Assembly: GCA_051294375.1 (NCBI GenBank)
Contig: CM119263.1
Span: 13,192,199 to 13,256,198, forward strand
DNA length: 64,000 nucleotides
Reading direction: 5' to 3'
From: Paraspadella gotoi
Taxonomy: Eukaryota > Chaetognatha
Part shown: piece by piece, positions 35,828-45,955 of the stretch
Position numbering within the stretch: position 1 is the first letter of the stretch
Layout of the letters: each line of letters opens with the position of its first letter
The notes under the pieces: model-generated
What the model was told of the DNA's origin: nothing
Seen by the model: only the letters and a program-made list of their open reading frames with translations
The model's database searches: none
Position numbers and translations under genes: made by a program

Positions 35828-36681
35828 CACCTGAGTTGGTCCCAAAAAATCGGCCCACGGTTCACCTCACGAGTCTCTGCCTTCAAATTACTTTCCACTT
35901 TTCATTTTTCAAATCTTTTTCTCAAAAGCTTCAACTTCATCATTGCAAACTGCGTCGGCAACATGATCAGTTAAATCAACTTCGTCGTCGTCGTCTTCGT
36001 CGTTGTCGTCGTCCTCATCGTCGCGGTTGTTTCACGCCAAAAACATCGGTATAGCGAAATACCGAGTACATTATTTCTACTTGCTAATGAAAATTATCAA
36101 CGCTTAATAAAAAAGATACTATGCTATTTAGCGAAGTTCTAGAAAATTTACATGGTCCAAGTGATATGTACAAGTTTTTCGATTAACGCCTTTACAGAAA
36201 GCTGATTTAGAAGAGTTAAACCATTCAAGAACTTTTACGAGGATACCTGGTAAACTGCCCAATTTTATTAACACATATCTTCGCCCCACCCGGTATTTCG
36301 CGATACAAATTCGCGGGGTCTCCTCACCATCGGAATCTCCGACAACGTACCCCTCATCTCCGCCCCCCCCCCGGCTCCTTCTTTTCCTTTTAGCCGAAAA
36401 GAGAAGATTCCTTGTTATCGTCTCTCCGCCGCTGATGACCGGGCTTCGGCGTTGACAGGAGGGGATGAAGGCGGCTGTTACGGCAGCGACGGTGACGGCG
36501 ATGACGGCGGTGACGGGCGGCCTTTACCTCGTCTACATTTCCATAATCATTAATCCTTCTTAGTCGTTTTTATCGCGTTTCCAACGGAAAAGGACGATTC
36601 GTCAGTCGAGACTCCATCCAGTCAACAGTCAACAGTTTTTAAGCGATGTTAATTTGAAAAAAGAATTTTTTATTTCTAAAA
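35828..36681. repeat. Tandem duplication, copy 1 (next to the gap)
   Basis: Starts CACCTGAGTTGGTCCCAAAA. Differs from copy 2 by many single-base insertions and one ~15-base segment; net 27 bases longer over ~850. Confidence 0.93.
35909..36031 (-). CDS. Weak candidate acidic exon in the duplication
   Basis: 40 open codons on the minus strand: a mixed Asp/Glu/Asn run, then VDLTDHVADAVCNDEVEAFE and TGA. In copy 2 the end differs because of a ~15-base deletion. Not repeat-only, but short. Confidence 0.2.
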   Translation of the reverse strand, partial: NNRDDEDDDNDEDDDDEVDLTDHVADAVCNDEVEAFEKKI

Positions 36682-36700
36682 CTTCTCTCTCTCTTTCTCT

Positions 36701-37527
36701 CACCTGAGTTGGTCCCAAAAATCGGCCCACGGTTCACCTCACGAGTCTCTGCCTTCAAATTACTTTCCACTTTTCATTTTTCAAAGCTTCTTCTCATGCA
36801 AACTGCGTCGGCAACATGATCAGTTAAATCAACTTCGTCGTCGTCGTCTTCGTCGTTGTCGTCGTCCTCATCGTCGCGGTTGTTTCACGCCAAAACATCG
36901 GTATAGCGAAATACCGAGTACATTATTTCTATATGCGAATGAAAATTATAACGTTAATAAAAAAGATACTATGCTATTTGAGCGAAGTTCTAGAAAATTT
37001 ACAATGGTCCAAGTGATGATGTACAAGTTTTTCGATTAACGCCTTTACAGAAAGCTGATTTAGAAGAGTAAACCATTCAAGAACTTCTACGAGGATACCT
37101 GGTAAACTGCCCAATTTTTATTAACACATATCTCGCCCCACCCGGTATTTCGCGATACAAATTCGCGGGTCTCCTCACCATCGGAATCTCCGACAACCGC
37201 TCCCTCATCTCCGCCCCCCCCCCCGGCTCCTTCTTTTCCTTTTAGCCGAAAGAGAAGATTCCTTGTTATCGTCTCTCCGCCGCTGATGACCGGCTTCGGC
37301 GTTGACAGGAGGGGATGAAGGCGGCTGTGACGGCAGCGACGGTGACGGCGATGACGGCGGTGACGGGCGCCTTTACCTCGTCTACATTTCCATAATCATA
37401 ATCCTTCTTAGTCGTTTTTATCGCGTTTCCAACGGAAAAGACGATTCGTCAGTCGAGACTCCATCCAGTCAACAGTCAACAGTTTTTAAGCGATGTTAAT
37501 TTGAAAAAGAATTTTTTATTTCTAAAC
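36701..37527. repeat. Tandem duplication, copy 2
   Basis: Same sequence as copy 1 with fewer extra bases; a frame at its 3' end is intact here and broken in copy 1. Confidence 0.93.
37309..37499 (+). CDS. Candidate terminal exon with membrane segment
   Basis: After an acceptor-like GTTGACAG the frame reads Gly/Asp-rich (GGDEGGCDGSDGDGDDGGDG), then LYLVYISIIIILLSRFY, a plausible membrane span, then a polar tail (SNGKDDSSVETPSSQQSTVF) and TAA. Copy 1 has an extra G in the Gly/Asp region and is out of frame. A stronger acceptor (CTTTTCCTTTTAG, about 37250) lies a little upstream. Single-pass membrane protein is inferred only from the hydrophobic run. Family unknown. Confidence 0.38.
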
Positions 37528-38088
37528 TTTTTCATTATTGGCGCAAGAGAACGAATAGAAAACACTGCGGTGATTAGTATTTAATTTTACGTTCTGAGAA
37601 TACAAGCTGCGCATGTTATTTATATATTTAACTCTACCTATTTAATTTTTTATCAATACATAAAATTTGAAATTTTATTTTAAAGCGTTTTCTCATAGTC
37701 CGCCTATCTGTGTTTTTCCCTTATTTTCTGTTCTAATTTTTTTTTTTCAGCGGAAAAAAACTCGTTTCTCTTCGGAATCTCTTATGTTGTGTTCACGAGT
37801 CAGCGCTGATGGTCAATAGAGCTCTCGCAGTTACGCTATGGCAATGCCTTCAATGTTTGATATTTGCATATTGAAAAAATTTCTGCTTCAGTAAGATATC
37901 AGGGTCACGAGTTCTGGTGGCCCCTAAAAGATGAAGATAGCATCCAGCTAGTGCGCCAAGCGGGCTTATACAATCTTATACCAAAAATTCGGAATAATTC
38001 CCAACGTTTGTCCTCTCAAACCTCTCCCATTGGTTCATAGGCTTTTATCATCCTTCTTACATCAAAGCAGATTAATGTTAATCCTCTT

Positions 38089-38385
38089 TTATGGGTGCAT
38101 GGTTTCAGTTCGGAATGTTTGATACGTTACATGACAGCTTGCGTCGGTTCGCAGCGCTGCATCTAATGCGCCGCGCTCCGCTCCCTCGCTGCCATGTTGA
38201 AAATTCATGGCGTTAGCAGCGTTTAGAGGGCTCTGCTGCATCAGCGCTGTTCCTCCACACATGTCACCAGGCTTAGAGCGATATTGACTGAGCAGTTTCT
38301 GTTTAGCACTAAAGATTGCACGCAGGTTGCAGCCATCAAATGATTTTCTCAGCGCTAACAAGGCTTCGGTGCTGAATTTAATCAC
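38089..38385 (-). CDS. Compositionally odd ORF, bacterial-looking, 98 codons
   Basis: GTG-initiated frame in DNA near 50% GC, with balanced amino-acid use and no repeats: FSTEALLALRKSFDGCNLRA, SKPGDMCGGTALMQQSPL, then a Gly/Ala/Glu-rich middle and VTYQTFRTETMHP before TAA. An overlapping frame on the same strand continues as VRRMIKAYEPMGEV. The look (GTG start, dense frames, even base use) recalls bacterial or prophage DNA, but I cannot name a family. It could also be a spliced host exon, since AAATTCAG acceptor-like sites lie just upstream. Confidence 0.35.
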   Translation of the reverse strand: MIKFSTEALLALRKSFDGCNLRAIFSAKQKLLSQYRSKPGDMCGGTALMQQSPLNAANAMNFQHGSEGAERGALDAALRTDASCHVTYQTFRTETMHP

Positions 38386-38493
38386 ATCGCTGAATTTAAA
38401 GATTGCGTATTATGTTCGTCGAATACGAAATTGATTACAGAACTCTGTCAAAACATGGGAATTGGCAACCTGAAAAGAATATATTTTTCTTAC

Positions 38494-38689
38494 CGTCCAC
38501 CTCGACCGAAATCAGTGCGAAGAGCGATTTAAACTCTCCTCTGACTTTTAGAATAATCGAGCGTGCTCCCGGATGTCGTAAACGCCCTAAACGCTTCTGA
38601 GAAGGTTTAACGTTGTAATCCATCGCGTCTTCGCTTCCTTTGTTTACCTTCGTCCGCAATCCTCGCCGCCATCGCCGCCTAGCGGTCAT
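38494..38689 (-). CDS. Candidate coding exon ending in a strong splice donor
   Basis: ATG at 38689 opens MTARRRWRRGLRTKVNKGSE; a second in-frame ATG gives MDYNVKPSQKRLGRL, then a hydrophobic-basic end (FKSLFALISVEVDG) running straight into ACG|GTAAGAAAA at 38493-38492. Codon use is unbiased by repeats. An alternative start in another frame (ATGGCGGCG at 38672) also meets a donor-like GAAGGTAAAC after 25 bases. CpG-rich DNA upstream (38690-38770) would suit a promoter. Product not recognised. Confidence 0.38.
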
Positions 38690-38853
38690 CGAGAGTCGCG
38701 GGGAACAAACAAGCCGTCACACACAGTTTTGTCGGGAATAAAGCGACAAATCCACGATAACCTCCGGAGGGGCCATCTCGTACGTCTCTCTCTCTCGCTC
38801 TCTATTTCCTTCTCTCTCTCTTTCTCCCTCTCGGCCTTTGCTCGTCCGTCGGA

Positions 38854-39108
38854 TTATGCAAAGAAGGGGGTGGTTGATAGAGAGAGGGGGGGGACGAGAG
38901 TTTCTGCTATTGTTTGCCAACCCAGAGACATACATACATTCATATCCGCGGGTCGATGATTGTAAACAGCTTGTACCTCGGTACGAGACGGTCGATCCCC
39001 CTCATCGCCATGTGTTTCGTCTTCCCGTTCCCCTCTCGTTCGGTGGCGTAACCGGCGACGGCGCCGACTTCCGGTTTGGAGGCCGAGGCGATCCCGACCG
39101 TCCGCCAT
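38854..39108 (-). CDS. Candidate ORF/first exon, 84 codons
   Basis: GATCGATGGCGGACGG is a strong start in CpG-rich DNA with a CCGGAAGT motif inside. The frame reads MADGRDRLGLQTGSRRRRRL, then charged (GEREDETHGDEGDRPSRTE), where a donor-like GAGGTACAAG occurs at about 38978; the part after that is less coding-like. It lies ~165 bases upstream of the exon at 38494-38689 on the same strand, so the two could be alternative first exons. Confidence 0.3.
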   Translation of the reverse strand: MADGRDRLGLQTGSRRRRRLRHRTRGEREDETHGDEGDRPSRTEVQAVYNHRPADMNVCMSLGWQTIAETLVPPLSLSTTPFFA

Positions 39109-39218
39109 CGATCCAATGTTTATGGATTTTTATTCTCTCTTTATTTCTTGTTTTTTGAATAATTCACAAGTTGAAAGGAAAATGTCGTCGTTCGCGGTAC
39201 CTTCTTCTTCCTTCTCTC

Positions 39219-39219
39219 T

Positions 39220-39268
<49 letters not shown>

Positions 39269-39476
39269 TCTCTCTCTCTCTCTCTCCTCTCTCTTCCTCC
39301 GGGAAGTCCTCTCTCTCCGCTTCGCTCCCCGCCACGGCGTCGAATCTCGCGCTGCTGCGCTTCCCCGCGGATCGCAGCGTCGCTCCTTCGGCTTCGTCGG
39401 CTTCGTCGGCGTCGTCTTGAGTCGTCGCGATCGTCGCTGTGGTCGTCGCCATCGCGTCGCTCTTCGTCGTCTTCAT
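39219..39476 (-). CDS. Candidate ORF, Thr/Ala/Asp/Glu-rich, running into a GA array
   Basis: ATG at 39476 begins a frame with a Thr/Ala-rich start, then DDADEADEAEGATLRSAGKR and ARFDAVAGSEAEREDFPEEE, before the GA array adds Glu-Arg. Codons are GAC/GCC/GCG-rich in CpG-rich DNA. The GA part is probably untranslated or intronic. Third of a run of minus-strand candidates (39.5-38.1 kb). Confidence 0.28.
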
Positions 39477-39647
39477 CGTCGTGAGAATCGACGAAAACGT
39501 CGCTTCGCCCAACCTCGATTTTCAGTGAGAAAAAAAAGTCTTGATAAAAAAATTAACGTTTTTGTCAGTTATGACGATGGCGAGTGTCAAAATGTCCATA
39601 CATAGAATCAGAGAGAGAGAGAGAAGAGAGAGCGAGAGAGAGAGAGA

Positions 39648-39692
<45 letters not shown>

Positions 39693-39954
39693 AGAGAGAG
39701 AGAGAAGAAGGCTAGCGATTCATAACTTTGTCTTTCCGGCCCGGACCTTGTTATGCCAACAGAGATAAGACCCTGGTGCAAATCCGGCCTGCCATAAAAC
39801 ATGAGAATCATCGCGTACATGCCTTAATATAAACCCCTCTTTTTCCCCAACTTTACAACTCTCCTTTTTCACTTTCCTCCCCCATCCGATAAGTCCACTA
39901 TTTTCCCCCCCTATTTTTTTTCTTTGAGGAGCCAAAGACGCTTCTCCTTCTCCT

Positions 39955-40032
39955 TCTTCTTCTTCTTCTTCTTCTTCTTCTTCTTCTTCTTCTTCTTCTT
40001 CTTCTTCTTCTTCTTCTTCTTCTTCTTCTTCC
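39955..40032. repeat. (TTC)n triplet array
   Basis: About 78 bases of CTT/AAG repeat. Shorter versions lie at about 42155-42188 and 57540-57560. Confidence 0.97.
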
Positions 40033-40213
40033 ACCCCCTCCTCTTCTCTCAATCCCCGAAATATCCTATCGAATATAAAACAAGACGTCTGTTCAATCTG
40101 ATGCTTCCCACGCGTACGGATGCATTTCAGTATATATTCAGTATCAATTTATCAAAGTATTTCAAAACTCAAAATCTAAAAAAGAAAAATTACAGTTTGT
40201 TAAAAGAGTTTGT

Positions 40214-40498
40214 TTGACATCCACGACGCTAGATTTTATCGAACTTCAACGATTTTTAGTATTAGAGAGTAAAACGAATTGTTCCATACTATGCAGTTCT
40301 CGCAATGACGCATCACAAATCGGGTTCTTATCCTTCTTTTTTTTTTGTTGGCGGGAAGAAAGCTACAAAGTTGTGACCTCCGCGGAAGAAGACGAAAAAA
40401 AGGAAAAGAGAAATAAGAAGAGAAAGAGTAAGCGAGAAAAAAAATTCATATCTAATATTTTCGTCTTTCTTTTTCTTTCGGGTCGAAATTCTGAATAA
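40214..40498 (+). CDS. Candidate frame, 94 codons, in the thrice-repeated segment
   Basis: Open frame without ATG: TLDFIELQRFLVLESKTNCS, CSSRNDASQIGFL, a Phe run from poly-T, EESYKVVTSAEEDEKKEKRN and a Lys-rich end. The other two copies (41.5-41.9 kb inverted, 57.75-57.98 kb) preserve pieces of the same reading but shift frame at homopolymers. Possibly a charged protein exon; family unknown. Confidence 0.25.
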   Translation: MTSTTLDFIELQRFLVLESKTNCSILCSSRNDASQIGFLSFFFFCWREESYKVVTSAEEDEKKEKRNKKRKSKREKKFISNIFVFLFLSGRNSE

Positions 40499-40539
40499 TC
40501 TTGCGTTTTTTTCTCGGATAAAGTTCTCTCACTTTCTTT

Positions 40540-40640
<101 letters not shown>

Positions 40641-40642
40641 TC

Positions 40643-40986
40643 ATGTTCTCTAGAGGAACTTGTCTGCCGCTTCACCATGGGACTACTTTTTTCAAAGCAG
40701 ATGGCGAGAAATTAAATTTTTTTTTCGAGTTTTGCGATATTTGGTTCACAGTCCCACTGCCTCACTTCTTTACACCAAAACCAAACTTCCCTTTTCATTC
40801 TTTTCATAATATTTTTTATATATCTTCATCTCTCTCTCCCTTCCTCTCTTCCTCTCCAATCTCGATTTCCCTTCCCTACCCTACTCCGCCTCCTCCTCCC
40901 TCTCTCCCTCCCAATATTCCATCGATGCCGGTCTCATCGGCGCCGCGTCCCGTGTCCAGATTCTCTCTCAGAAGAGAGAGAGAGAG

Positions 40987-41031
<45 letters not shown>

Positions 41032-41095
41032 GAGAGAGAGAGAGAAAGAAGAGAAGCCCCGCGTAGCCGTTTCTTTCTTTTTTTTCCATGCATAA
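40643..41095 (+). CDS. Candidate frame after a CTTT array
   Basis: ATG just after the CTTT array starts MFSRGTCLPLHHGTTFFKAD, then a Phe/Pro/Ser-rich region, before GA arrays. Copies at about 41515 (minus) and 58218 (plus) keep SRGTCLPLHRD with different indels. The repeated core might be coding, but the C-terminal half is low-complexity. Confidence 0.2.
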
Positions 41096-41130
41096 TGAAA
41101 ATTCCGAGGCAGAGAGAATGAGTGAGAGAG

Positions 41131-41171
<41 letters not shown>

Positions 41172-41186
41172 CAGAGAGAGAGAGAG

Positions 41187-41594
41187 AATCTGGACACCGG
41201 ACGCGGCGCCGATGAGACCGCATCGATGGAATATTGGGAGGGAGAGAGGGAGGAGGAGGCGGAGCAGTAGGGTAGGGAAGGGAACATCGCAAGATTGGAG
41301 AGGAAGAGAGGAAGGGAGAAGTAGAGATGAAAGATATATAAAAAATAAATTATGAAAAGAATGAAAAGGGAAGTTTGGTTTTGGTGTAAAGAAGTGAAGG
41401 CAGTGGGACTGTGAACCAAATAATCGCAAAACTCGAAAAAAAAAATTTTTTTTTAATTTCTCGCCATCTGCTTTGGAAAAAAAGTAGTCCCGGTGAAGCG
41501 GCAGACAAGTTCCTCTAGAGAATAGAAGAAAGAAAGAAAGAAAGAAAGAAAGCAAAGAAAAGAAGAAAGAAAGAAAGAAAGAAAGAGAAAGAAA

Positions 41595-41625
<31 letters not shown>

Positions 41626-42151
41626 AGAAAGAAAGTGAGAGAACTTTATCCGAGAAAAAAAACGCAGATTATTCAGAATTTGACCCGAAAGAAAAAGAAA
41701 GACGAAAATATTAGATATTGAATTTTTTTTCTCGCTTACTCTTTCTCTTCTTATTTCTCTTTCCTTTTTTTCTCTTCTTCCGCGTGAGGTCACAACTTTG
41801 TAGCTTTCTTCCCAGCCAACAAAAAAAAAAGAAGGATAAGAACGCCGATTTTGATGCGTCATTGCGAGAACTGCATAGTATGGAACAATTCGTTTTACTT
41901 CTCTAAATACTAAAAATCGTTGAAGTTTCGATAAAATCTAGCGTCGGTGGATGTTCAAACAAACTCTTTTAACAAACTGTAATTTTTTCTTTTTTAGATT
42001 TTGAGTTTTGAAACTACTTTGATAAATTGATACTGAATATATACTGAAATGCATCCGTACGCGTGGGAAGCATCAAGATTGAACAGACGTCTTGTTTATA
42101 TTCGATAGGATATTTCGGGATTGAGAGAAGAGTAGGGGGTGGAGAAGAAAG

Positions 42152-42185
<34 letters not shown>

Positions 42186-42190
42186 AAGAG
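41187..42190. repeat. Palindrome 2, right arm
   Basis: Reverse complement of 39950-40975 with scattered indels. Also forms the outer part of the left arm of palindrome 3. Confidence 0.92.
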
Positions 42191-42217
42191 AAGAAAATGA
42201 AATTTTATTTTTCTTCC

Positions 42218-42391
42218 TTATTTTCCAGCGCTTCTGATATTGGCTGAAAAGTGCGACGTTTGTGACCCGTGTGAACCGTCACACTCGGTCGCACGAAATT
42301 TGTGACTGCTTGTTGCCGTGTGTGCCGCCTTGTGACCGGCTGTGACTGCTTTGTGACCCGCTTGTGACGGAAGGCAGTGAACCGGCTCCAT
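42218..42391 (-). CDS. Candidate ORF with Gly-His-Lys-type repeats, 57 codons (left arm)
   Basis: Mirror of 57334-57507 (identical). ATGGAGCCGG start; see that entry for the protein. The minus strand carries the frame; on the plus strand the same DNA reads as a loose TGTGAC minisatellite. Confidence 0.36.
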   Translation of the reverse strand: MEPVHCLPSQAGHKAVTAGHKAAHTATSSHKFRATECDGSHGSQTSHFSANIRSAGK

Positions 42392-42399
42392 TATTGGTT

Positions 42400-42900
42400 G
42401 AAATATAAAAAGAAAAGTTGACCGAGGATTTCTATTGGGTCGTATTTGTTTAATTACGATTGGTGGCTTTTTCCTTAAAACTTAAACCTTTTGTTTAAAT
42501 CTTCAATTTTAAAATATTTAAAAATAAAAATCTAAAGAGTGCCGCTTAGAGATACTTTTTAACGTTTCCAAATAATTAAAAAACAAAGAAAATAGCATAA
42601 CAATTTATTGCTTTAAAAACTTAACTCTTTTTATTTTAAAACAAAATTCGACATTAAATTATTATTCATTTTAATTAAAAAATTTAATTTAAAAAAAATT
42701 AAATTTTAGTTAAAATTTTAAAATTCTAAATTCAAAATTCCAAGTAAATGTTAAGTGACAGAGAGAAGATAGAGAAGAGAGAGTGACGACAAAAAAATCT
42801 TGAAGAAAACAATTGGCCAAATTATTTAATTTATTCAAACCTGAAAACCTAAAGATATAGACAACAACAACCTGTTTGATTTCTTTTATTTCTTTATTAA
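42400..42900. other. AT-rich intergenic stretch
   Basis: Nothing supportable; begins with CCAAT-like motifs upstream of the minus-strand ORF at 42391. Confidence 0.5.
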
Positions 42901-42924
42901 CAGAGCAAGAAATGAATTTATTTT

Positions 42925-43800
42925 GGGTAGTATTGAACCACCAAACATTTAGTTAAAAAAGAACCACTATCTTATTGCAACGTCAAATGAAACAGATTAG
43001 AAATCATCAATAAATTTGTACAAATTTTCCCAGGAATAGATAAACATGTGTCAGGAATATTTACGTTGGCAAAACTTTGTAACTGAAATAAGTGATATAA
43101 AAACTATATTTCTTTACTGACATGGCACTATTCAATATAAAGGCATAAGGATCTTAGGATATTCAAATAATTTCAAAGAAAGGAAAACCCGACCAGGATT
43201 TGAACTCACAAACGATTTTCCTGTACAATAAGATAACAGCCGGCTGTTTTTCCAAAATGATATTCTTTCAATTATTTAATGACAACTTTATAATTCTATT
43301 CTTCCCCTAATATCTTAAAATTTGAAAAAGAAGATATGTATAAAATTGTTTATATAGTTGCATGAAAGTATAACATATATTTATATCTTTGAATAATAAC
43401 AACTGGCCAGTGGGTCAGCAATAATGCCTTATACAATAAAATAAAACATATTATCAGGCAGGATGGAACCCACACACCTGTTTCAGAAAGAAAGAGTTTT
43501 AAACTGCAAATTGCTAATAGAGCAGCCGTTTTTAGATTTAAAACGACTGGTAATATTCTCCAAAAAATTTCACCAGTGGTGGATAAGACTATATTTTATT
43601 CCTGTACAAATTTATGGAAATATCTTTAAGCTTTCATCATTTTAGCGAGGCGAACATGTAGTCGGGCTTTCCTAGTTCACCATGCTCATAAGGCAGTAAA
43701 CCTTTTTAGTCGTTGCCCCCGGTGGCTTATTGAGTAAATCTACTCAGCTTGGGACCATTCTGTACCGGGTTCAAATCCTAACCTGCCAGAGTTTTTAAAA
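42925..43800. repeat. Cluster of four tRNA-like (SINE-like) modules
   Basis: B-box-like sequences recur at ~250-300-base spacing: AGTATTGAACC (42929-42939, minus), GGATTTGAACTC (43196-43207, minus), GGATGGAACCC (43461-43471, minus) and GGTTCAAATCC (43768-43778, plus). The last has an A-box-like GGTGGCTTATTGAG about 45 bases upstream. None folds into a full cloverleaf by eye. They look like diverged tRNA-derived elements. Mirrored in the right arm (55.93-56.80 kb). Confidence 0.45.
43463..43645 (+). CDS. Weak ORF overlapping a tRNA-like module, 60 codons
   Basis: ATG frame of mixed composition (MEPTHLFQKERVLNCKLLIE), duplicated exactly at 56080-56262 (minus). Its start overlaps the third tRNA-like B-box, so it is more likely a by-product of a repeat. 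Confidence 0.15.
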   Translation: MEPTHLFQKERVLNCKLLIEQPFLDLKRLVIFSKKFHQWWIRLYFIPVQIYGNIFKLSSF

Positions 43801-44601
43801 ACTATTTTTAAATTTGAACATTATATAAGGTAGTACTTTATTCAAAATAAGCTGACTGGGCTACAATATACATAAGAAAAGAAAATAAGGACAAACTATT
43901 GTTTTTTGCAACAGGAATTGCACAGCATTATTAACAAATCGTTATTTCTCTCCTCCTATTTTTTAAAAGCTTATTAAAAAAAATAATTTTACCTGTGCAA
44001 ATCGTTATTTTTATTTTTGTTTTATATTATTTTTAATTAATCGTGCTATTTCTATTTCTGTGCAAATTGGTACAATACAGCAATTTTACAAAATCGTATT
44101 TCTACTATTATATTTTGCAAGATTTGCCACAGGAAAATAGGATTGGTGCCATAAAATTAAAGATTGCACAGAATTCTTTTCCATTTTTAATTCTGTGCAA
44201 ACTTTTTGCCATAAATATAATATGTACTTTTTACATATATCCTATCTCAATTTTTTATAAAGTTAAAAATTTTGCCGCTATCAATAAAAATCCTTCATTA
44301 AAAAAGGCTTAAAAAGTTAAAACTGCCTAATTACATATTTTGCTATTTTTATTCCTGTGCAAATCGTATAGAATTATTTTTTTTTTAGAGGACAAACAAT
44401 TGGTTTTTGAAACAGATTGCACAGTAGGGTGATAGTGAAAGTTTGGAATCAAAAATCTAGCAGTTATATCTTGAAAAACTATTTATTTAGTGAATACTAA
44501 TCTGTAGTTATTTTCCCCTTATGTATATTGGTGCCCAGTCAGCTTATTTTGTATATAGTAATACCTATATAATGGTCAAATTTAAAAATAGTTTTCTTTA
44601 A
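43797..44601. mobile_element. ~0.8-kb element with ~85-base terminal inverted repeats (MITE-like)
   Basis: 43797-43880 (AAAACTATTTTTAAATTTGA ... AAAATAAGCTGACTGGGC ... TACATAAG) matches the reverse complement of about 44515-44601 at close to 90% by eye. The interior is AT-rich, non-coding and contains several TGTGCAA motifs. No clear target-site duplication seen. Non-autonomous DNA transposon is the likeliest identity. A second exact copy lies inverted at about 55124-55928 only because the whole arm is duplicated. Confidence 0.55.
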
Positions 44602-44647
44602 GGAGAAACAAGTGTTTTTTTTTGAATTGGACATAAACGATTATTTA

Positions 44648-44806
44648 ATGACGGACATGTTCGACTCTTTGGTTCGAGTCTTCATCAACTCACAACTTTT
44701 CAGTTGTTCATTGACTTTGGAGAGAAAGAAAGAAGGAGAGAGAGAGAGAGTAGAGAGAGGAGGAGAGAGAGAGAGAGAGGCTTTCCACCAACAAAGAATT
44801 GAGTAA
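44648..44806 (+). CDS. Weak ORF, 52 codons
   Basis: ATG frame MTDMFDSLVRVFINSQLFSC running into a GA array. It overlaps a GGTTCGAGTC B-box-like sequence. Mirrored at 54919-55077 (minus). Low confidence. Confidence 0.15.
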   Translation: MTDMFDSLVRVFINSQLFSCSLTLERKKEGERERVERGGEREREAFHQQRIE

Positions 44807-44892
44807 AGGGACAAAGTGGGGGTTCAGATGTGAGGACAGGTGAAAAGTGAGGGAAGGAAGGAGAAGTAAAAGGTAAAATGTGAAAATTTGGT

Positions 44893-45202
44893 GAAGAGAG
44901 AGGAGAACAGGAGATCAGACTCTCGTCTAAGAAACAAAGATTCAGATCCTCATGGAAAATTTAAAAACCCTTTTTTCAAATTTGTCATTATAGGTTGCAT
45001 TTTATCAAAAATATATTTTTTAAGGTGGAAATTTTAATTTTAAAAAAAATTTATTATTTTTATTTCTATTTCTATTTGCCAGTATTCCTGAGCAATTTGC
45101 GAATTGATTTTTTTATTTTGCACAGGTTTGCGAAGAAAAGACAAGATTATTTTTTGCTCAGGAGTACAGCATACACTAAATAGAAAAAATTTTAAACTGT
45201 TT
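44893..45202. repeat. Dispersed ~300-base repeat, copy a
   Basis: From a tRNA-like GATTCAGATCC through GTTGCATT and TTTGCACAGGTTTGCGAAG. Similar to 45640-45955 at roughly 75-80% by eye, same orientation. A diverged interspersed repeat, possibly the body of a tRNA-derived element. Confidence 0.6.
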
Positions 45203-45401
45203 AAACATAATACCATTTGGTAATGTTACAACATGAAAGAAATAAACAGAATAATAACAAGATTAATAAATAATTGTTGTGAAAAAATTGAAGATTTGAA
45301 ATATGAAAAATTGAAGAATTGAAATTTTGAAATGGAAGAATAAAGTTATGAGGGATAGATAAGATAAAGTAAGAGAAAAAATAAGGTGAGAAGAGCTCAA
45401 A

Positions 45402-45554
45402 ATGATGGCCCCCCCTGGCAGGGCAAATGAAGGGCGTGAAAATGAGCTCGGGTCATTGGTTGTTAATGAGTTGAGAGATTGTGGTGGGTGGGAGAGGTTG
45501 GGATCTGGCAAGGATCCTGCTGGATATGCCAAGCGCCACTCGAATATTCTCTGA
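45402..45554 (+). CDS. Candidate small ORF in a GC-richer island, 50 codons
   Basis: AAAATGATGGCC start. All 50 codons are free of repeats and read like a soluble protein: MMAPPGRANEGRENELGSLV, ELRDCGGWERLGSGKDPAGY, then AKRHSNIL and TGA. The ~200-base island is near 55% GC inside AT-rich repeats. The opposite strand is also open but would lack an ATG. It may be an exon or a piece of an inserted element. Identical inverted copy at 54171-54323 (minus). No family recognised. Confidence 0.35.
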   Translation: MMAPPGRANEGRENELGSLVVNELRDCGGWERLGSGKDPAGYAKRHSNIL

Positions 45555-45639
45555 CCCCTGATATAGCCTGCCGAAGCCCTCTCCTCTCACCTGATGGTGA
45601 GGGCGGGCGATTGTCTGTTCTTGGGGCCTGTTAGAAACA

Positions 45640-45955
45640 GGAATACAGACTCTAAAGGAACACAGATCAGATTCCTCATGAAGTGATAAGAGAAAATTTA
45701 AACCTTCTTTTTCAATTTATGTCATTAAATAGGTTGCATTACAAAAAGCTATATTTTAAGGTGGGAATTTTAATTTTTATAATAAAATTTATTATTTTTT
45801 TTCTATGTTATTGCACAGTATTCCTAGGCAAATTTTGTGCGACGAATGATTTTTTTATTTTGCACAGGTTTGCAAGAAAGACAAAGAAAATATTTTTTTT
45901 GCTCGGATTTACAGAATTAACAAACTAATAGAAAAAAAAAGTTTTACTGTTTAAA
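45640..45955. repeat. Dispersed ~300-base repeat, copy b
   Basis: See copy a (44893-45202). Confidence 0.6.

Noticed and set aside
43713-43795. Intact tRNA gene
   Set aside because: The B-box is good but acceptor and anticodon stems do not pair by eye.
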